Below the pieces are notes generated by a model, which was not told the origin of the DNA, made no database searches, and saw only the letters and a program-made list of their open reading frames with translations. From assembly GCA_023379935.1 (NCBI GenBank), contig JAMCPD010000006.1, positions 1 to 58,598 on the forward strand: 58,598 bases of DNA. Direction: 5' to 3'. Both the position numbers and the translations under genes were made by a program. The stretch comes from Actinomycetota bacterium (GTDB taxonomy: Bacteria; Actinomycetota; Acidimicrobiia; Acidimicrobiales; JAMCPD01). Shown here in pieces: positions 33,979 through 43,223 of this stretch (position 1 is the stretch's first letter; each line of letters opens with the position of its first letter).

Positions 33979-35685
33979 TTAGAGATACTGACCCGTAGCA
34001 GAAGTGACTCCCACTATAGCTCGTCCACCATGAGCAGAAATATGATCGGCTAATATCGTTCGCACATAGACTATGCGCTCACCCTTTTTACCCGATATTC
34101 TTGCCCAGTCATCAGGATTTGTCGTATTGGGAAGATCTTCATTTTGCGAGTACTCCTCTCTTATCGATCTTATCAAGTCAGACATCTGTATACCTGTTGA
34201 ACCGCCATCTGCGGCGGCAGAAATCGCTCGCTTTACAGCCATTCTCTTGGCCCGTCTGACAATATTCTCTATCATTGCACCCGACGCAAAGTCTTTGAAA
34301 TATAAGATCTCACGATCACCGTTTTGATAGGTAACCTCTAAAAACTGATTTTCTTCATCAATCTTGTACATTTCATCCGTTGTCTTCTCAATCATCACCC
34401 TTACGGCCTTTTCCGGATCTCCGCCACCAAACTTTTCAACCTCTTCTTGACTAATAGGCAGATCGGGAGAGAGATAGCGAGCGAATATCTGTGCGGCGGC
34501 ATCTTGATCGGGACGATCTATTTTTATCTTGACATCCAACCTACCCGGTCTGAGTATAGCCGGATCTATCAAGTCTTCTCTATTGGATGCACCGATAATC
34601 AACACGTCTTTTAAGGTTTCGACACCATCTATTTCGGCTAGAAGTTGGGGAACTATTGTAGACTCTACGTCTGAACTGATTCCCGTTCCGCGAGTGCGAA
34701 ACAGTGAATCCATCTCATCGAAGAATATTATTACGGGTATCCCCTCTTGAACCTTTTCTTTTGCACGTTGAAATACCATACGTATCTGGCGTTCAGTTTC
34801 ACCTACATACTTGTTAAGCAACTCCGGCCCTTTGACATTCAAGAAATAACTGCGCGGAGCTTTTTGGCGGGCTTCGCCCTCTTTTCCTCCGGGTTTTCCC
34901 GAGATTTCCGACCCGGGCGGAAAAGCTCCGTCTTTACCATGCATCTGTTCTACCTTGCTCGCCAAAGAGTGTGCTACCGCCTTAGCTATCAATGTCTTTC
35001 CACATCCTGGCGGTCCGTACAATAAAATTCCTTTTGTGACCGGCAGTTGATACTCGCAAAACAGCTCTTTGTGCAAAAAAGGCAGTTCGACAGCATCAAC
35101 TATCTGCTCAATCTGGCGATCCAATCCGCCGATGTCCGAATAAGCTACGTCGGGAATCTCTTCTAATACGAGTTCTTCCGCTTCCGGTCGGGGCAACTTC
35201 TCAACCAGGAGCTGAGTACGGGTATCCATCAACAACGTGTCACCCGCACGAAGTTTAACGCTTAGCAGGTTGTCTGCAAGCTCTGCTACATGCTCCTCAT
35301 CACCTCTTAACTCAACTATAGCTCTCACCCCGTCATCCAAGACCTCTTTTACACAGACAACTTCACCGTTTGCCGTCCAATCTCTCACCGTAACGATATT
35401 GAAAGAGTCGTTTAACACCACCTCTTGGCCCTTGTAAAGAGTGTCTGTGTTGACACTGGGATGGGCTTTCACCCGCATTTTACGCCCAGAGGTTACAACG
35501 TCAAAGGTCCCGTCGGAATTGGCGCCAACGTAAATACCGTAAGAAAGAGGGGGATTTGTCAAGGTATCAATTTCGTTACGCAGTGTTTCAAGATGTTCCT
35601 TGGCCGCTGACAACGCAGATATAAGCTTCCTGTTCTGCGCTTGGGCTTGAATAAGTTGTTGTTCCAGTTCTGCTCGGTCATCCAT
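33979..35685 (-). CDS. arc: Proteasomal AAA ATPase ARC/Mpa
   Basis: Ring ATPase that binds pupylated proteins, unfolds them and feeds the 20S core. N-terminal coiled coil (about 1-42) binds Pup, then OB-like domains, then the AAA module with Walker A GPPGCGKT (224-231) and Walker [10 protein letters not shown] (318-326). The C-terminus is GQYL, the tail that docks into the alpha ring. About 30 extra Gly/Lys-rich residues (249-278) interrupt the AAA domain after Walker A. Confidence 0.96.
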   Translation of the reverse strand: MDDRAELEQQLIQAQAQNRKLISALSAAKEHLETLRNEIDTLTNPPLSYGIYVGANSDGTFDVVTSGRKMRVKAHPSVNTDTLYKGQEVVLNDSFNIVTVRDWTANGEVVCVKEVLDDGVRAIVELRGDEEHVAELADNLLSVKLRAGDTLLMDTRTQLLVEKLPRPEAEELVLEEIPDVAYSDIGGLDRQIEQIVDAVELPFLHKELFCEYQLPVTKGILLYGPPGCGKTLIAKAVAHSLASKVEQMHGKDGAFPPGSEISGKPGGKEGEARQKAPRSYFLNVKGPELLNKYVGETERQIRMVFQRAKEKVQEGIPVIIFFDEMDSLFRTRGTGISSDVESTIVPQLLAEIDGVETLKDVLIIGASNREDLIDPAILRPGRLDVKIKIDRPDQDAAAQIFARYLSPDLPISQEEVEKFGGGDPEKAVRVMIEKTTDEMYKIDEENQFLEVTYQNGDREILYFKDFASGAMIENIVRRAKRMAVKRAISAAADGGSTGIQMSDLIRSIREEYSQNEDLPNTTNPDDWARISGKKGERIVYVRTILADHISAHGGRAIVGVTSATGQYL

Positions 35686-35788
35686 AATGATATCTTCGAC
35701 AGTATCCTATACTAATTATGAACTAATTATGTCACGATTTTGTTAATTTCTATTGACGAAGCGAAGGTTTTATGCTAATTTATACTAT

Positions 35789-35956
35789 ATGGATAGTGTT
35801 AATTATCAACGGAATCGGCCGAGGTTGTGTATAAGCTTCGATGTAGGTAGCCTTTGGTTTGATGGTATCCATGTTATAGTTTATAGTAGCCATAAAGAAA
35901 TGATGAAAAATGATGAAATTAGCAACTTGTTTATCGATGAAAGGCAGTGTGTATGA
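35789..35956 (+). CDS. Possible 55-residue ORF upstream of ferredoxin
   Basis: ATG 35789 follows TATACT by 2 nt and the TGA overlaps the ferredoxin ATG as ATGA. The product (MDSVNYQRNRPRLCISFDVG and on) shows no recognisable family. It may be a real coupled small protein, or chance in the 267-bp divergent interval between arc and the ferredoxin, which also must hold the arc promoter. Confidence 0.25.
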   Translation: MDSVNYQRNRPRLCISFDVGSLWFDGIHVIVYSSHKEMMKNDEISNLFIDERQCV

Positions 35957-36189
35957 AAGTCTGGATTGACCAGGATTTATGTACAGGTGACGGACTGTGT
36001 GAAGAGATATGCCCGCAGGTATTCACTTTATTGGATGACGGACTGGCTTATGTCAAAGAAGGCGATAAGATATTCAACAATCCCGCCGGTTCTGAAGGCG
36101 TAGCACAAGTCCCGCCAGAGCTGGAAGATGCTACAATTGAAGCAGCAGAAGAGTGCCCTGGTGAGTGTATCTTTATTGAAAAAGATTAA
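35953..36189 (+). CDS. Small ferredoxin with an Asp cluster ligand
   Basis: 78-residue electron carrier. The cluster motif CTGDGLCEEICPQVF has Asp in the second ligand position, as in Pyrococcus-type ferredoxins, and a distant CPGEC provides the last Cys, so a 3Fe-4S or Asp-ligated 4Fe-4S cluster is expected. AAAGG lies upstream of ATG 35953. Ferredoxins of this kind serve cytochromes P450 and other oxidoreductases; the partner here is not apparent. It is the sole plus-strand gene between arc and trmI. Confidence 0.85.
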   Translation: MKVWIDQDLCTGDGLCEEICPQVFTLLDDGLAYVKEGDKIFNNPAGSEGVAQVPPELEDATIEAAEECPGECIFIEKD

Positions 36190-36260
36190 GTCCCGATTGG
36201 CTGTTCTTGTCTTCCGAGTCAACTGAACTTTCCGGTTAAACTTTAACTTTCCGGTTAAAC

Positions 36261-37040
36261 TTAACTTTTCAGCAAGCGCCCCCAAGTTATAAAGCCCGTA
36301 TGAGCAACCATCCGATGGTCTGGACGTACGGAATTTTTTTCAATGTGCCAGGATCGTTGCAGTACTTCAATGGTCTTTACACAACAGAAGTTGTTATTGA
36401 CAAGGGCTTTTGTGAGTCGTTCCACCTGATTAATACCGGGCAGGTAGCTAACTAAAATACCCCCGGATAACAAGGCATTTTGTGCATGGGGTATGACTTT
36501 TTCCGGTTCAGGCAGGTCAAGTAGTATCCTATCTAAGTTTTTCTCTGAAAAGCCAAGGTAGGCATCCTGTTGTTTGATATAGTAGGGTACATCATCTCCC
36601 AAAAACTTTACAACATTTTGCATCGCTATTTTAGCAAAATCACTCCGCAACTCATAGCCGACCACATCTGCGCCAGCTTGGAGCAGTGCCATTGACAGAG
36701 CAGCTGAGCCCACACCGGCCTCAACTACCTTGGCGCCGGGAAAGATATCGGCAACCATCATCATGCAAGCTATGTCCTTTGGATAAATAACCTGTGCGCC
36801 ACGCGGCATGCACAGTATGACATCGGCTAAAGTAGGTCGTAATGCGACAAAAGAGCTCCCGGCCGAAGACTTTATACGGTGCCCCTCCATCTTTCCCAGT
36901 ATTTCATCATGCTCCACAAACCCTTGATGGGTGCAAAAGCGTTCGCCGTCGCCAAGTTGAACCATGTAATGGCGCTGTTTTGAATCAACAAGTAGTACCT
37001 GTTCACCTGATTGGAAAGGTCCCGAATTCGAAACTCTCAA
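36261..37040 (-). CDS. trmI: tRNA (adenine-58-N1)-methyltransferase TrmI
   Basis: 259 residues. N-terminal beta domain (GPFQSGEQVLLVDSKQ), then QVIYPKDIACMMMVADI and the SAM-binding motif VVEAGVGSAALSMALLQAG. Methylates A58 in the T-loop. Start is TTG at 37040, the only suitable codon near the usual N-terminus. trmI next to arc is the normal actinobacterial order; here a ferredoxin gene interrupts. Confidence 0.92.
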   Translation of the reverse strand: MRVSNSGPFQSGEQVLLVDSKQRHYMVQLGDGERFCTHQGFVEHDEILGKMEGHRIKSSAGSSFVALRPTLADVILCMPRGAQVIYPKDIACMMMVADIFPGAKVVEAGVGSAALSMALLQAGADVVGYELRSDFAKIAMQNVVKFLGDDVPYYIKQQDAYLGFSEKNLDRILLDLPEPEKVIPHAQNALLSGGILVSYLPGINQVERLTKALVNNNFCCVKTIEVLQRSWHIEKNSVRPDHRMVAHTGFITWGRLLKS

Positions 37041-37054
37041 CTTTGGTTAAGACC

Positions 37055-37285
37055 TCAATTTTGAAAATAATGCTGGGGGGAGTCGCTCGAAAGGTGGGTT
37101 ATCAACAAAGACTCCCCGGGCTTTAGGGGGTTTGAGGACACTACACGCGGGGTGCCGCGCTTGACAGCAGTTACCACAAAAGCCACTATCCCCATGGCCA
37201 TCCATAATCTACTTCCTCCAAAAAGTCCTTTTTTTAAACCTTTACGTATAGCGGAACGTAAAGCTGAATCAACTATTTGCGACAT
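37055..37285 (-). CDS. Small membrane protein, unknown
   Basis: 76 residues with one hydrophobic segment (LWMAMGIVAFVVTAV) between basic flanks. No family recognised. Third gene of a three-gene run of small membrane proteins (37864 to 37055) with only 3 bp between neighbours. Confidence 0.6.
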   Translation of the reverse strand: MSQIVDSALRSAIRKGLKKGLFGGSRLWMAMGIVAFVVTAVKRGTPRVVSSNPLKPGESLLITHLSSDSPQHYFQN

Positions 37286-37288
37286 CGG

Positions 37289-37504
37289 CTAAACCCTTTT
37301 TATCTCCACAACCGTCGAACGTAGTCTACCCTTTCTGCGCCCAAGCAGATAAGCAACTATAACAAATGCCGCCACCACTATAATTCCGGTTTTATATAAC
37401 TGTGGCTTAACTGCGGTTGCCTTGCCTTGCAGCTGGTAGTTGATCTCATTAAGTTTTGCTTCTATATCGTAAGGGGTGATCTTCTCTTGCCTACTTTTAG
37501 TCAT
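37289..37504 (-). CDS. Small membrane protein, unknown
   Basis: 71 residues: an amphipathic N-terminal half (YDIEAKLNEINYQLQG), one transmembrane helix (TGIIVVAAFVIVAYLLG) and a highly basic tail (RRKGRLRSTVVEIKRV). No family recognised; middle gene of the three-gene run. Confidence 0.6.
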   Translation of the reverse strand: MTKSRQEKITPYDIEAKLNEINYQLQGKATAVKPQLYKTGIIVVAAFVIVAYLLGRRKGRLRSTVVEIKRV

Positions 37505-37507
37505 CTT

Positions 37508-37864
37508 TTACTCATTTCTTCTCAAACCGCTTTTTGAAACAGCTCTTAGCACAATCATTACCGCACCTGAAAGAAAAGCCAACAAAACAACAACAACTAT
37601 GATGTATGGTAACCAAGATAGGTTTCCCGTAAAAGTCGAACCGGTCTGTTTTTGCAGAACCCTCAAGACCCCCAATGCAATCAGCACCACACCAATCCCA
37701 GCCACGACGGAGGCGAACAGTCCGAATAGTAACTTGCGCACTAAGCCTTTCAGGGGGGTAAGAGTTTCTTGTTTGAAGTACGCAAGAATCAACCTCCACG
37801 ACTCTTCTATGAGCACACTGAGATTCTTCGTACTCTTTTCGTGAGGCGATTGTTGTTCGGTCAT
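37508..37864 (-). CDS. Holin-X-like two-helix membrane protein
   Basis: 118 residues from ATG 37864: amphipathic N-terminal region (LSVLIEESWRLILAYFKQE) and two long hydrophobic helices separated by about 25 residues. This layout resembles the actinobacterial holin-X/phage-holin-like small membrane family. It overlaps nothing; the frame extends upstream to 38002 but that part lies inside the thioesterase gene. Confidence 0.55.
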   Translation of the reverse strand: MTEQQSPHEKSTKNLSVLIEESWRLILAYFKQETLTPLKGLVRKLLFGLFASVVAGIGVVLIALGVLRVLQKQTGSTFTGNLSWLPYIIVVVVLLAFLSGAVMIVLRAVSKSGLRRNE

Positions 37865-37914
37865 GTCTATACAATAGTACATATCAAAAACGGATGTAGG
37901 AAAAAACTGCCATA

Positions 37915-38322
37915 TCAACGGGGAGTATACAAAAAAGTTGAGCTTGCTTTTGCAAAAAGCGTATCTTTGGAGTCGGTTATGCTTGCTTCTATGAAGGCAC
38001 AACGCCGCCCACCTGAGATAACCTGTGCCGTGCAGTAGAGGTCGATTCCCGGCATTACTGGGCGAAAAAAACTTATCTTGAACTCCACATTGCTTGAGTA
38101 AACTTTTTTACCCTTTGCCCAGGTCACAGAGGTGGCGCCCATAGCAGAATCTGCTAAAGCAGCCAAAAAACCGCCTTGGATGATTCCTGCTGGATTGCAA
38201 AATCGTTCATCGGCAAACATCTTCCACTTGGTCCTACCCTGCTCAGCTTTTTCTACACACACCAACCCCAAGGTTAAATCACAGTTGGGAGGAACTTGAA
38301 TTGTTTTAGGTTTTGCTTCCAT
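37915..38322 (-). CDS. PaaI-family hotdog thioesterase
   Basis: 135-residue acyl-CoA thioesterase-like protein. The hotdog core is visible: FCNPAGIIQGGFLAALADSAMG (helix with the catalytic Gly/Asp region) followed by SSNVEFKISFFRP. Substrate unknown. It diverges from nagA across 22 bp with a TATAGT hexamer 11 nt before its ATG. Confidence 0.85.
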   Translation of the reverse strand: MEAKPKTIQVPPNCDLTLGLVCVEKAEQGRTKWKMFADERFCNPAGIIQGGFLAALADSAMGATSVTWAKGKKVYSSNVEFKISFFRPVMPGIDLYCTAQVISGGRRCAFIEASITDSKDTLFAKASSTFLYTPR

Positions 38323-38330
38323 TAATCATT

Positions 38331-38339
38331 TAAACTATA
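38331..38339. promoter_or_regulatory. Compact divergent promoter, thioesterase/nagA
   Basis: Only 22 bp lie between the divergent ATGs. TAAACT (38331-38336, plus, 8 nt before the nagA ATG) overlaps TATAGT (38334-38339, minus, 11 nt before the thioesterase ATG). Both would give very short or no leaders. Confidence 0.4.
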
Positions 38340-38344
38340 GGTCA

Positions 38345-39577
38345 ATGACAACACTGCGCGCCAAAAAAGTTTTTACGCCTGAGGCAGTCTTGGAAAATGG
38401 CGAGGTAACAATAGAGGACGGATATATCAAAACCGTTGAACCTGCCGGGTTTCAGACCGCCAATTCAGTAAGGGATGGATATCTGGTCCCGGGCTTTATA
38501 GATTTGCAAGTAAACGGTAACGATGACGTGGACGTGTTTTGGGCTGAACAACTTGGGTGGGAAAAACTTGGCAATGCTCTTTTGAGTCAAGGTGTAACCA
38601 CCTGGTGTCCGACTGTGACAAGCGCTCCGTTAAAAGACATCTATCGCGCCTTAGAGCGCATAGGGCAAGAAATGGAAAGGCAAAAAAAAGATCCTACTTC
38701 ATCCAGCCAATCCGGTTTGTCTAAACCTTGGATCGCTGGAGCACACGTAGAAGGACCGTTTCTGGGAAAGCTGCACGGCGCGCATAATCCTAAATGGATT
38801 ATACCCATAGATATTCAATGGCTAAAACGTATACTCTCAGATATGCCATCTGTCATCAAAGTTTTCACTCTCGCCCCCGAGCTGGCAAATAGCATGGAAG
38901 CAATATCACTGCTCAACTCTCAAGGCATACTGGTTAGTCTCGGACATTCAACGGCCACCTATGATCAGGCGGTTCAAGCAGCTGACGCAGGAGCTCGCAT
39001 GGTCACTCATATTTTCAACGCCATGACACCCTTCCACCATCGTTCACCCGGCCTGGCGGGAGCTGCATTGGTCGATAACCGTTTGGCAGCCGGTGTAATA
39101 GCCGACTTATATCATCTGCACCAAAGCATCATCAATATGATATTCAAAACCAAAACAGCTGAGGGCGTTGCGCTGGTAACCGACAGCGTAGCGGCAAAAG
39201 CGGGAACTTTGGGTAAAGTAAAACTTCTTGACGTAACAAAAGGCAGCACTGCCAATGCCGCCGAGGACCACACTCAACACGAACCGGACGGCAATACCTC
39301 CCCTCCACGTTTGCCAGACAGTACCTTAGCCGGAAGTTGTGTAACCATGGATGCGTGCATAAAAAATGTGGTGAACTTAGCCAAAATACCTTTAACAAGC
39401 GCTATCGTCGCAGCATCAACAACACCCGCTAAACTGCTTGGGCTAACCGACCGGGGTGAAATCACAAGAGGTAAAATAGCCGATCTGGTGCTGTTAGACA
39501 CCTCTTTGAACGTAGAAGCTACATGGCTAAGCGGAAAACTTGCCTGGAGGAGATGCCCTCAGAGTGAAATGCGCTAA
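38345..39577 (+). CDS. nagA: N-acetylglucosamine-6-phosphate deacetylase
   Basis: Removes acetate from GlcNAc-6-phosphate in amino-sugar recycling. 410-residue amidohydrolase with PGFIDLQVNG, HVEGPFL, LGHSTATYDQ, THIFNAMTPFHHRSPG and ALVTDSVAAKAG (catalytic Asp). A 35-residue insert rich in Thr/Asn/His (around GSTANAAEDHTQHE) is unusual. No nagB is next to it. The secreted GH5-like enzyme starts inside its last codons, so the two are probably co-expressed. Confidence 0.93.
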   Translation: MTTLRAKKVFTPEAVLENGEVTIEDGYIKTVEPAGFQTANSVRDGYLVPGFIDLQVNGNDDVDVFWAEQLGWEKLGNALLSQGVTTWCPTVTSAPLKDIYRALERIGQEMERQKKDPTSSSQSGLSKPWIAGAHVEGPFLGKLHGAHNPKWIIPIDIQWLKRILSDMPSVIKVFTLAPELANSMEAISLLNSQGILVSLGHSTATYDQAVQAADAGARMVTHIFNAMTPFHHRSPGLAGAALVDNRLAAGVIADLYHLHQSIINMIFKTKTAEGVALVTDSVAAKAGTLGKVKLLDVTKGSTANAAEDHTQHEPDGNTSPPRLPDSTLAGSCVTMDACIKNVVNLAKIPLTSAIVAASTTPAKLLGLTDRGEITRGKIADLVLLDTSLNVEATWLSGKLAWRRCPQSEMR

Positions 39578-41114
39578 ACTTTCTTGGCTGATGATGCGTT
39601 TATCAATAATAATTTTACTCTCTATACTGGGTTTACTGTCTATGCTAGTCAGTGCATGTACAAGCAGTCTGCGAACGAACCCCGCCGAAGCAGCGGTGAT
39701 GAATAAAGCGGGTATACATGTTGTCCATCCCGTGGGATCTGCGCCATACATAGCTGATGCATCCGGCAATCAACTACTACTTCGCGGCGTTAATTCAAAT
39801 GCACTTATACAATATTCCAATCAACCCGGCTGTTCTTATCAAGAAGAGATCCCCCTAAGCGCGTCGGATCTCTCGGAAATGTCTGCACTTGGTTTCAACT
39901 TCCTTCGCCTTCCGGTATCACAGAGCCGTATTGAGCCCGTAGCTGGCAAAATTTCAACTACATATCTAAGCAGAATTAAACAGATACTCCAATGGGCAGC
40001 CACAAACCACATAGCAGTACTGGTGGATATGCACCAAGACCACTACAACCGCCATCTTGATTGCGGAGGCGAAGCAGATGGCGCTCCCGACTGGGCAACA
40101 ATAACAAATTCAGTTCCTTGTACACCAAAAGAGATAGTAGATGCATGCGCCCAGGCTGCATTTAAAACATTTTGGGAAAACAAAACCGTGGATGGCCAAC
40201 CACTGCAAACATGGTACCTCAAAGCACTGACGGCACTGTCAAATACGGTAGGCAAGGAGAGAAATCTGGCCGGGATTGAGTTGATGAACGAACCATTACC
40301 GTCAGACGTGTTAATGGCGCCAACCAAATTTGCAAATACCCAGTTATATCCGTTTTATCAACGTATGATTCATGGGCTCAGAAGCGCTCATTACAAAGGG
40401 GCAATCTGGTTTGAGCCTTCAATACTTCGCGACATGTCTCACAGTGCGCTAGCAGAAGCACATCGCTTTTCATCAGATCCAAACCTCATCTATGCTGTTC
40501 ATACCTATACCGGCGTATTTTTCCCGCCTGGTGGTAACCCGGGTATATCTTTTCTCACCATGAAAAGTTCATATCAAAACGCTACCTTAGAAGCCACCAA
40601 GTTTGGCACACCGTGGGTGGCTGACGAGTTCGGAGCGGGTGGAAACAGTGCATGGAACAACTGGTTTTCTGAAGAAATTTCCTTGCAAAACAGCTACACG
40701 GTTGGTTCTGCCGTTTGGGTTTGGAAACAAGCACCCGGCTTTTACAACTGGAATGTCGTCCGTCGAGACGGTACCTTACGTAACAACATACAACGTATAC
40801 GGCTGCTGTCACAACCTCACGTAGACACCATACCACCAAGGTTGTTATCAACCTCCTATAACAACGGTCGCTTGGTTGCAACCGTGGATGGAAAAGGCGG
40901 AACAGCAACTTTTTGGGCGACAAGTATAGTGAGCCAAAAAAACAGTACTACACCGCAGTTGTTGGAAAAGTCCTTGACAACCGTGCATATAGACGGATCG
41001 TTGGCACCCGGAAAGTGCAGTATGGTTATATACAATACACCCGAAATATCCTTAGCCGGTTGTCGACTTGTGGTCCACATTCCGCCGGGCAGACACACTA
41101 TTGTTTTGTCGTGA
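39564..41114 (+). CDS. Secreted GH5 endoglycoceramidase-like lipoprotein
   Basis: About 516 residues. Signal (MKCAKLSWLMMRLSIIILL and on) with lipobox LVSAC, so likely membrane-anchored outside the cell. Catalytic barrel: DMHQDHY and GAPDWA, both typical of endoglycoceramidase-like GH5, acid/base in LMNEP and nucleophile in WVADEFGAGG; a beta-sandwich-like C-terminal domain follows. GTG 39564 is chosen because GGAGGAG lies about 11 nt upstream; it overlaps nagA by 14 bp. ATG 39591 is the alternative. Substrate could be a glycolipid or a beta-glucoside; not decided by sequence. Confidence 0.82.
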   Translation: MKCAKLSWLMMRLSIIILLSILGLLSMLVSACTSSLRTNPAEAAVMNKAGIHVVHPVGSAPYIADASGNQLLLRGVNSNALIQYSNQPGCSYQEEIPLSASDLSEMSALGFNFLRLPVSQSRIEPVAGKISTTYLSRIKQILQWAATNHIAVLVDMHQDHYNRHLDCGGEADGAPDWATITNSVPCTPKEIVDACAQAAFKTFWENKTVDGQPLQTWYLKALTALSNTVGKERNLAGIELMNEPLPSDVLMAPTKFANTQLYPFYQRMIHGLRSAHYKGAIWFEPSILRDMSHSALAEAHRFSSDPNLIYAVHTYTGVFFPPGGNPGISFLTMKSSYQNATLEATKFGTPWVADEFGAGGNSAWNNWFSEEISLQNSYTVGSAVWVWKQAPGFYNWNVVRRDGTLRNNIQRIRLLSQPHVDTIPPRLLSTSYNNGRLVATVDGKGGTATFWATSIVSQKNSTTPQLLEKSLTTVHIDGSLAPGKCSMVIYNTPEISLAGCRLVVHIPPGRHTIVLS

Positions 41115-41133
41115 TTTTCTTGACTGACAAGAC

Positions 41134-41952
41134 CTACAGGTCAATGTTGCCTGTTAATATCTTCAATGCCGCAGCTGGTGTATTTGGATTTCTCGATACC
41201 GTCAAGCGTACAAAAGCGTCCTCATCTGATGCCAACAGGATCAGCATATCCTTGGGAGTGTTTAAATTTTCAGCTACATGATGACGAACAGCAGCACTTT
41301 GATCTTTGGTTAATATTTCGAGAAAGCTCTGTGGAGTTCTCGGATTTTGTGCAACCTCCTGGCGAACATTCTTGTCTTTATCCTTTAGCAGAATTTTCAA
41401 TACATCTTCCGATGCATTGGGGTTTTCCGCCACACTTACCCGTACGGCAACCTCTTTATCATTAGTCAACTTTTTTAATATATACTCCGGTGTCTTCGGA
41501 CTTTCCGCTACGCTTTTGCGCACTCTTTCAAATCTGTTTTGCGCCAACTCCTCCAACAACTCTTCCGATACATTGGGATTGCTTGGCACACCACTTTCGA
41601 CAAAAATTGATTCATCCTTGGCCAGTATCCCCAATGTATTCAACGCGGTGTTCGGATTTATAGCTACATAATGGCGAACGATATCAGCGATATCCTCCGC
41701 CATTATTTTTAGAACGTATTCCGGAGTTTTGGGATGATGGGCTACCAAACGGCGAACATCCTCGGACTTGTCGAATGCTAACAGCTCAAGGATTTCTATT
41801 GGCGGATCCGGATTGCGTGTTATAGCTTGACGAACAGCGCTATCAGCATCCTTGGCCAAAATTTTCAATATATCTTCAGTTGTCTCGGGGTTACAGGCCA
41901 TATTCTGTTTGTCAAAACTGGAGATACTGCCTACATCATTCATGTCAGTCAT
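41134..41952 (-). CDS. Leucine-rich-repeat-variant (LRV/HEAT-like) protein
   Basis: 272 residues made of about ten 26-residue helical repeats with consensus NPxTPxxVLxxLAxDxxxxVRxxVAx, the LRV pattern. Built purely as an alpha-solenoid, it has no catalytic motif and no signal peptide, so a cytoplasmic protein-binding scaffold is likely. The ATG at 41952 follows AAGGAAGG by 5 nt and is better than ATG 41973. It converges on the GH5 gene and diverges from tal. Confidence 0.85.
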   Translation of the reverse strand: MTDMNDVGSISSFDKQNMACNPETTEDILKILAKDADSAVRQAITRNPDPPIEILELLAFDKSEDVRRLVAHHPKTPEYVLKIMAEDIADIVRHYVAINPNTALNTLGILAKDESIFVESGVPSNPNVSEELLEELAQNRFERVRKSVAESPKTPEYILKKLTNDKEVAVRVSVAENPNASEDVLKILLKDKDKNVRQEVAQNPRTPQSFLEILTKDQSAAVRHHVAENLNTPKDMLILLASDEDAFVRLTVSRNPNTPAAALKILTGNIDL

Positions 41953-42029
41953 AAAAACCTTCCTTGATATCAATCATAAAAACCTTAAAAAATCAATTTT
42001 AGCGTAAACAGTATGCTAGCGTAAAAAAG

Positions 42030-43223
42030 GTGACTCGTCTTAATGAACTGTACGAACTTTGTAATCAGAGCCCGTGGCTTGACAACCTAAGGCGCGACTA
42101 TCTAAAAAATGGACATATGGCTTACCTGATTGAACAGGGAGTTCGCGGGGTTACCTCAAACCCCACCATTTTTGCAAAATCGATGGAATCGATTGACGAC
42201 TACGATGAGCAGTTTTATTCTTTAATCGAAAACGCTTACAAGCAAGATAATGTACAAGCAGATCAGCTTGAAGATGCCTATTGGGCGATGGCAATGAAGG
42301 ATGTAACAGATGCTTTGGATCTTTTTGCTCCCCTCTATGAAGCCTCACAAGGAACCGACGGATTTGTTTCTCTGGAAGTATCCCCTTTCATAGCAAACGA
42401 TACCAAGTCCACGATCAAAGCCGCCAAATGGTTGCACGAAGAGATCAACCGTCCCAACTTGCTTACGAAGGTCCCCGCCACCAAAGAAGGTATACCCGCG
42501 GTACAACAGCTCATCTCCCAGGGTCACAGCGTCAACGTAACCCTTATCTTCAGCCACAGCCGCTATGAGGAGGTAATGGAGGCATACATAACTGGACTTG
42601 AACAACTGACATCCCGACTCGTCGATTTGGGCAAGGACCAAACCGAGATTGCCCGGAGTTTAGGAGCTGTTTCTTCTGTGGCATCGTTCTTCGTGAGCAG
42701 AATTGACACAGAAGTAGACAAGCGGTTGGCCCATCTTGAACAAATGGGTAAAATTGATTCGTCTGCGATGGTTGAATTGGCCGGAAAAGCCGGCCTGTCA
42801 CAGGCAAAATTAGCCTACAAGCTCTTCCGGCATACTTTTTCCACTCCGCGATGGCAAGCCTTGGCGGCAATCGGTGCAAAGGTGCAAAGACCTCTATGGG
42901 CATCCACTTCGACTAAGAACCCTGCTTACCCGGATCTTTTGTATGTAGATAATCTAATTGGGGATCAAACCGTGAACACTATTCCTGATACCACCTTGGA
43001 TGCTTTTTTGGACCACGGAACACCTAAACCCACGATAGACACCGGAAGGGATGCTGCTGAAAATACACTGGCCAAGCTGCACACTGTCGGCATTGATATG
43101 GACAATGTAACTCAAGTATTGGAGGATGAAGGCGTTAAATCATTCACAAAATCTTTTGAAGGGTTACTCGAAACCTTGAACAAAAAGGCCCAAAAGAAAC
43201 ATGGTGAGGAATACAGATCGTGA
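42030..43223 (+). CDS. tal: Transaldolase
   Basis: Transfers a three-carbon unit between sugar phosphates in the pentose phosphate pathway. 397 residues with GVTSNPTIFAKSM, LTKVPATKEG (Schiff-base Lys147) and VNVTLIFSHSRYEE. Start is GTG 42030 with AAAAAAGG just before it. It overlaps pgi by 4 bp; some bacteria have the two as one fused tal-pgi protein, here they are separate. Confidence 0.95.
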   Translation: MTRLNELYELCNQSPWLDNLRRDYLKNGHMAYLIEQGVRGVTSNPTIFAKSMESIDDYDEQFYSLIENAYKQDNVQADQLEDAYWAMAMKDVTDALDLFAPLYEASQGTDGFVSLEVSPFIANDTKSTIKAAKWLHEEINRPNLLTKVPATKEGIPAVQQLISQGHSVNVTLIFSHSRYEEVMEAYITGLEQLTSRLVDLGKDQTEIARSLGAVSSVASFFVSRIDTEVDKRLAHLEQMGKIDSSAMVELAGKAGLSQAKLAYKLFRHTFSTPRWQALAAIGAKVQRPLWASTSTKNPAYPDLLYVDNLIGDQTVNTIPDTTLDAFLDHGTPKPTIDTGRDAAENTLAKLHTVGIDMDNVTQVLEDEGVKSFTKSFEGLLETLNKKAQKKHGEEYRS

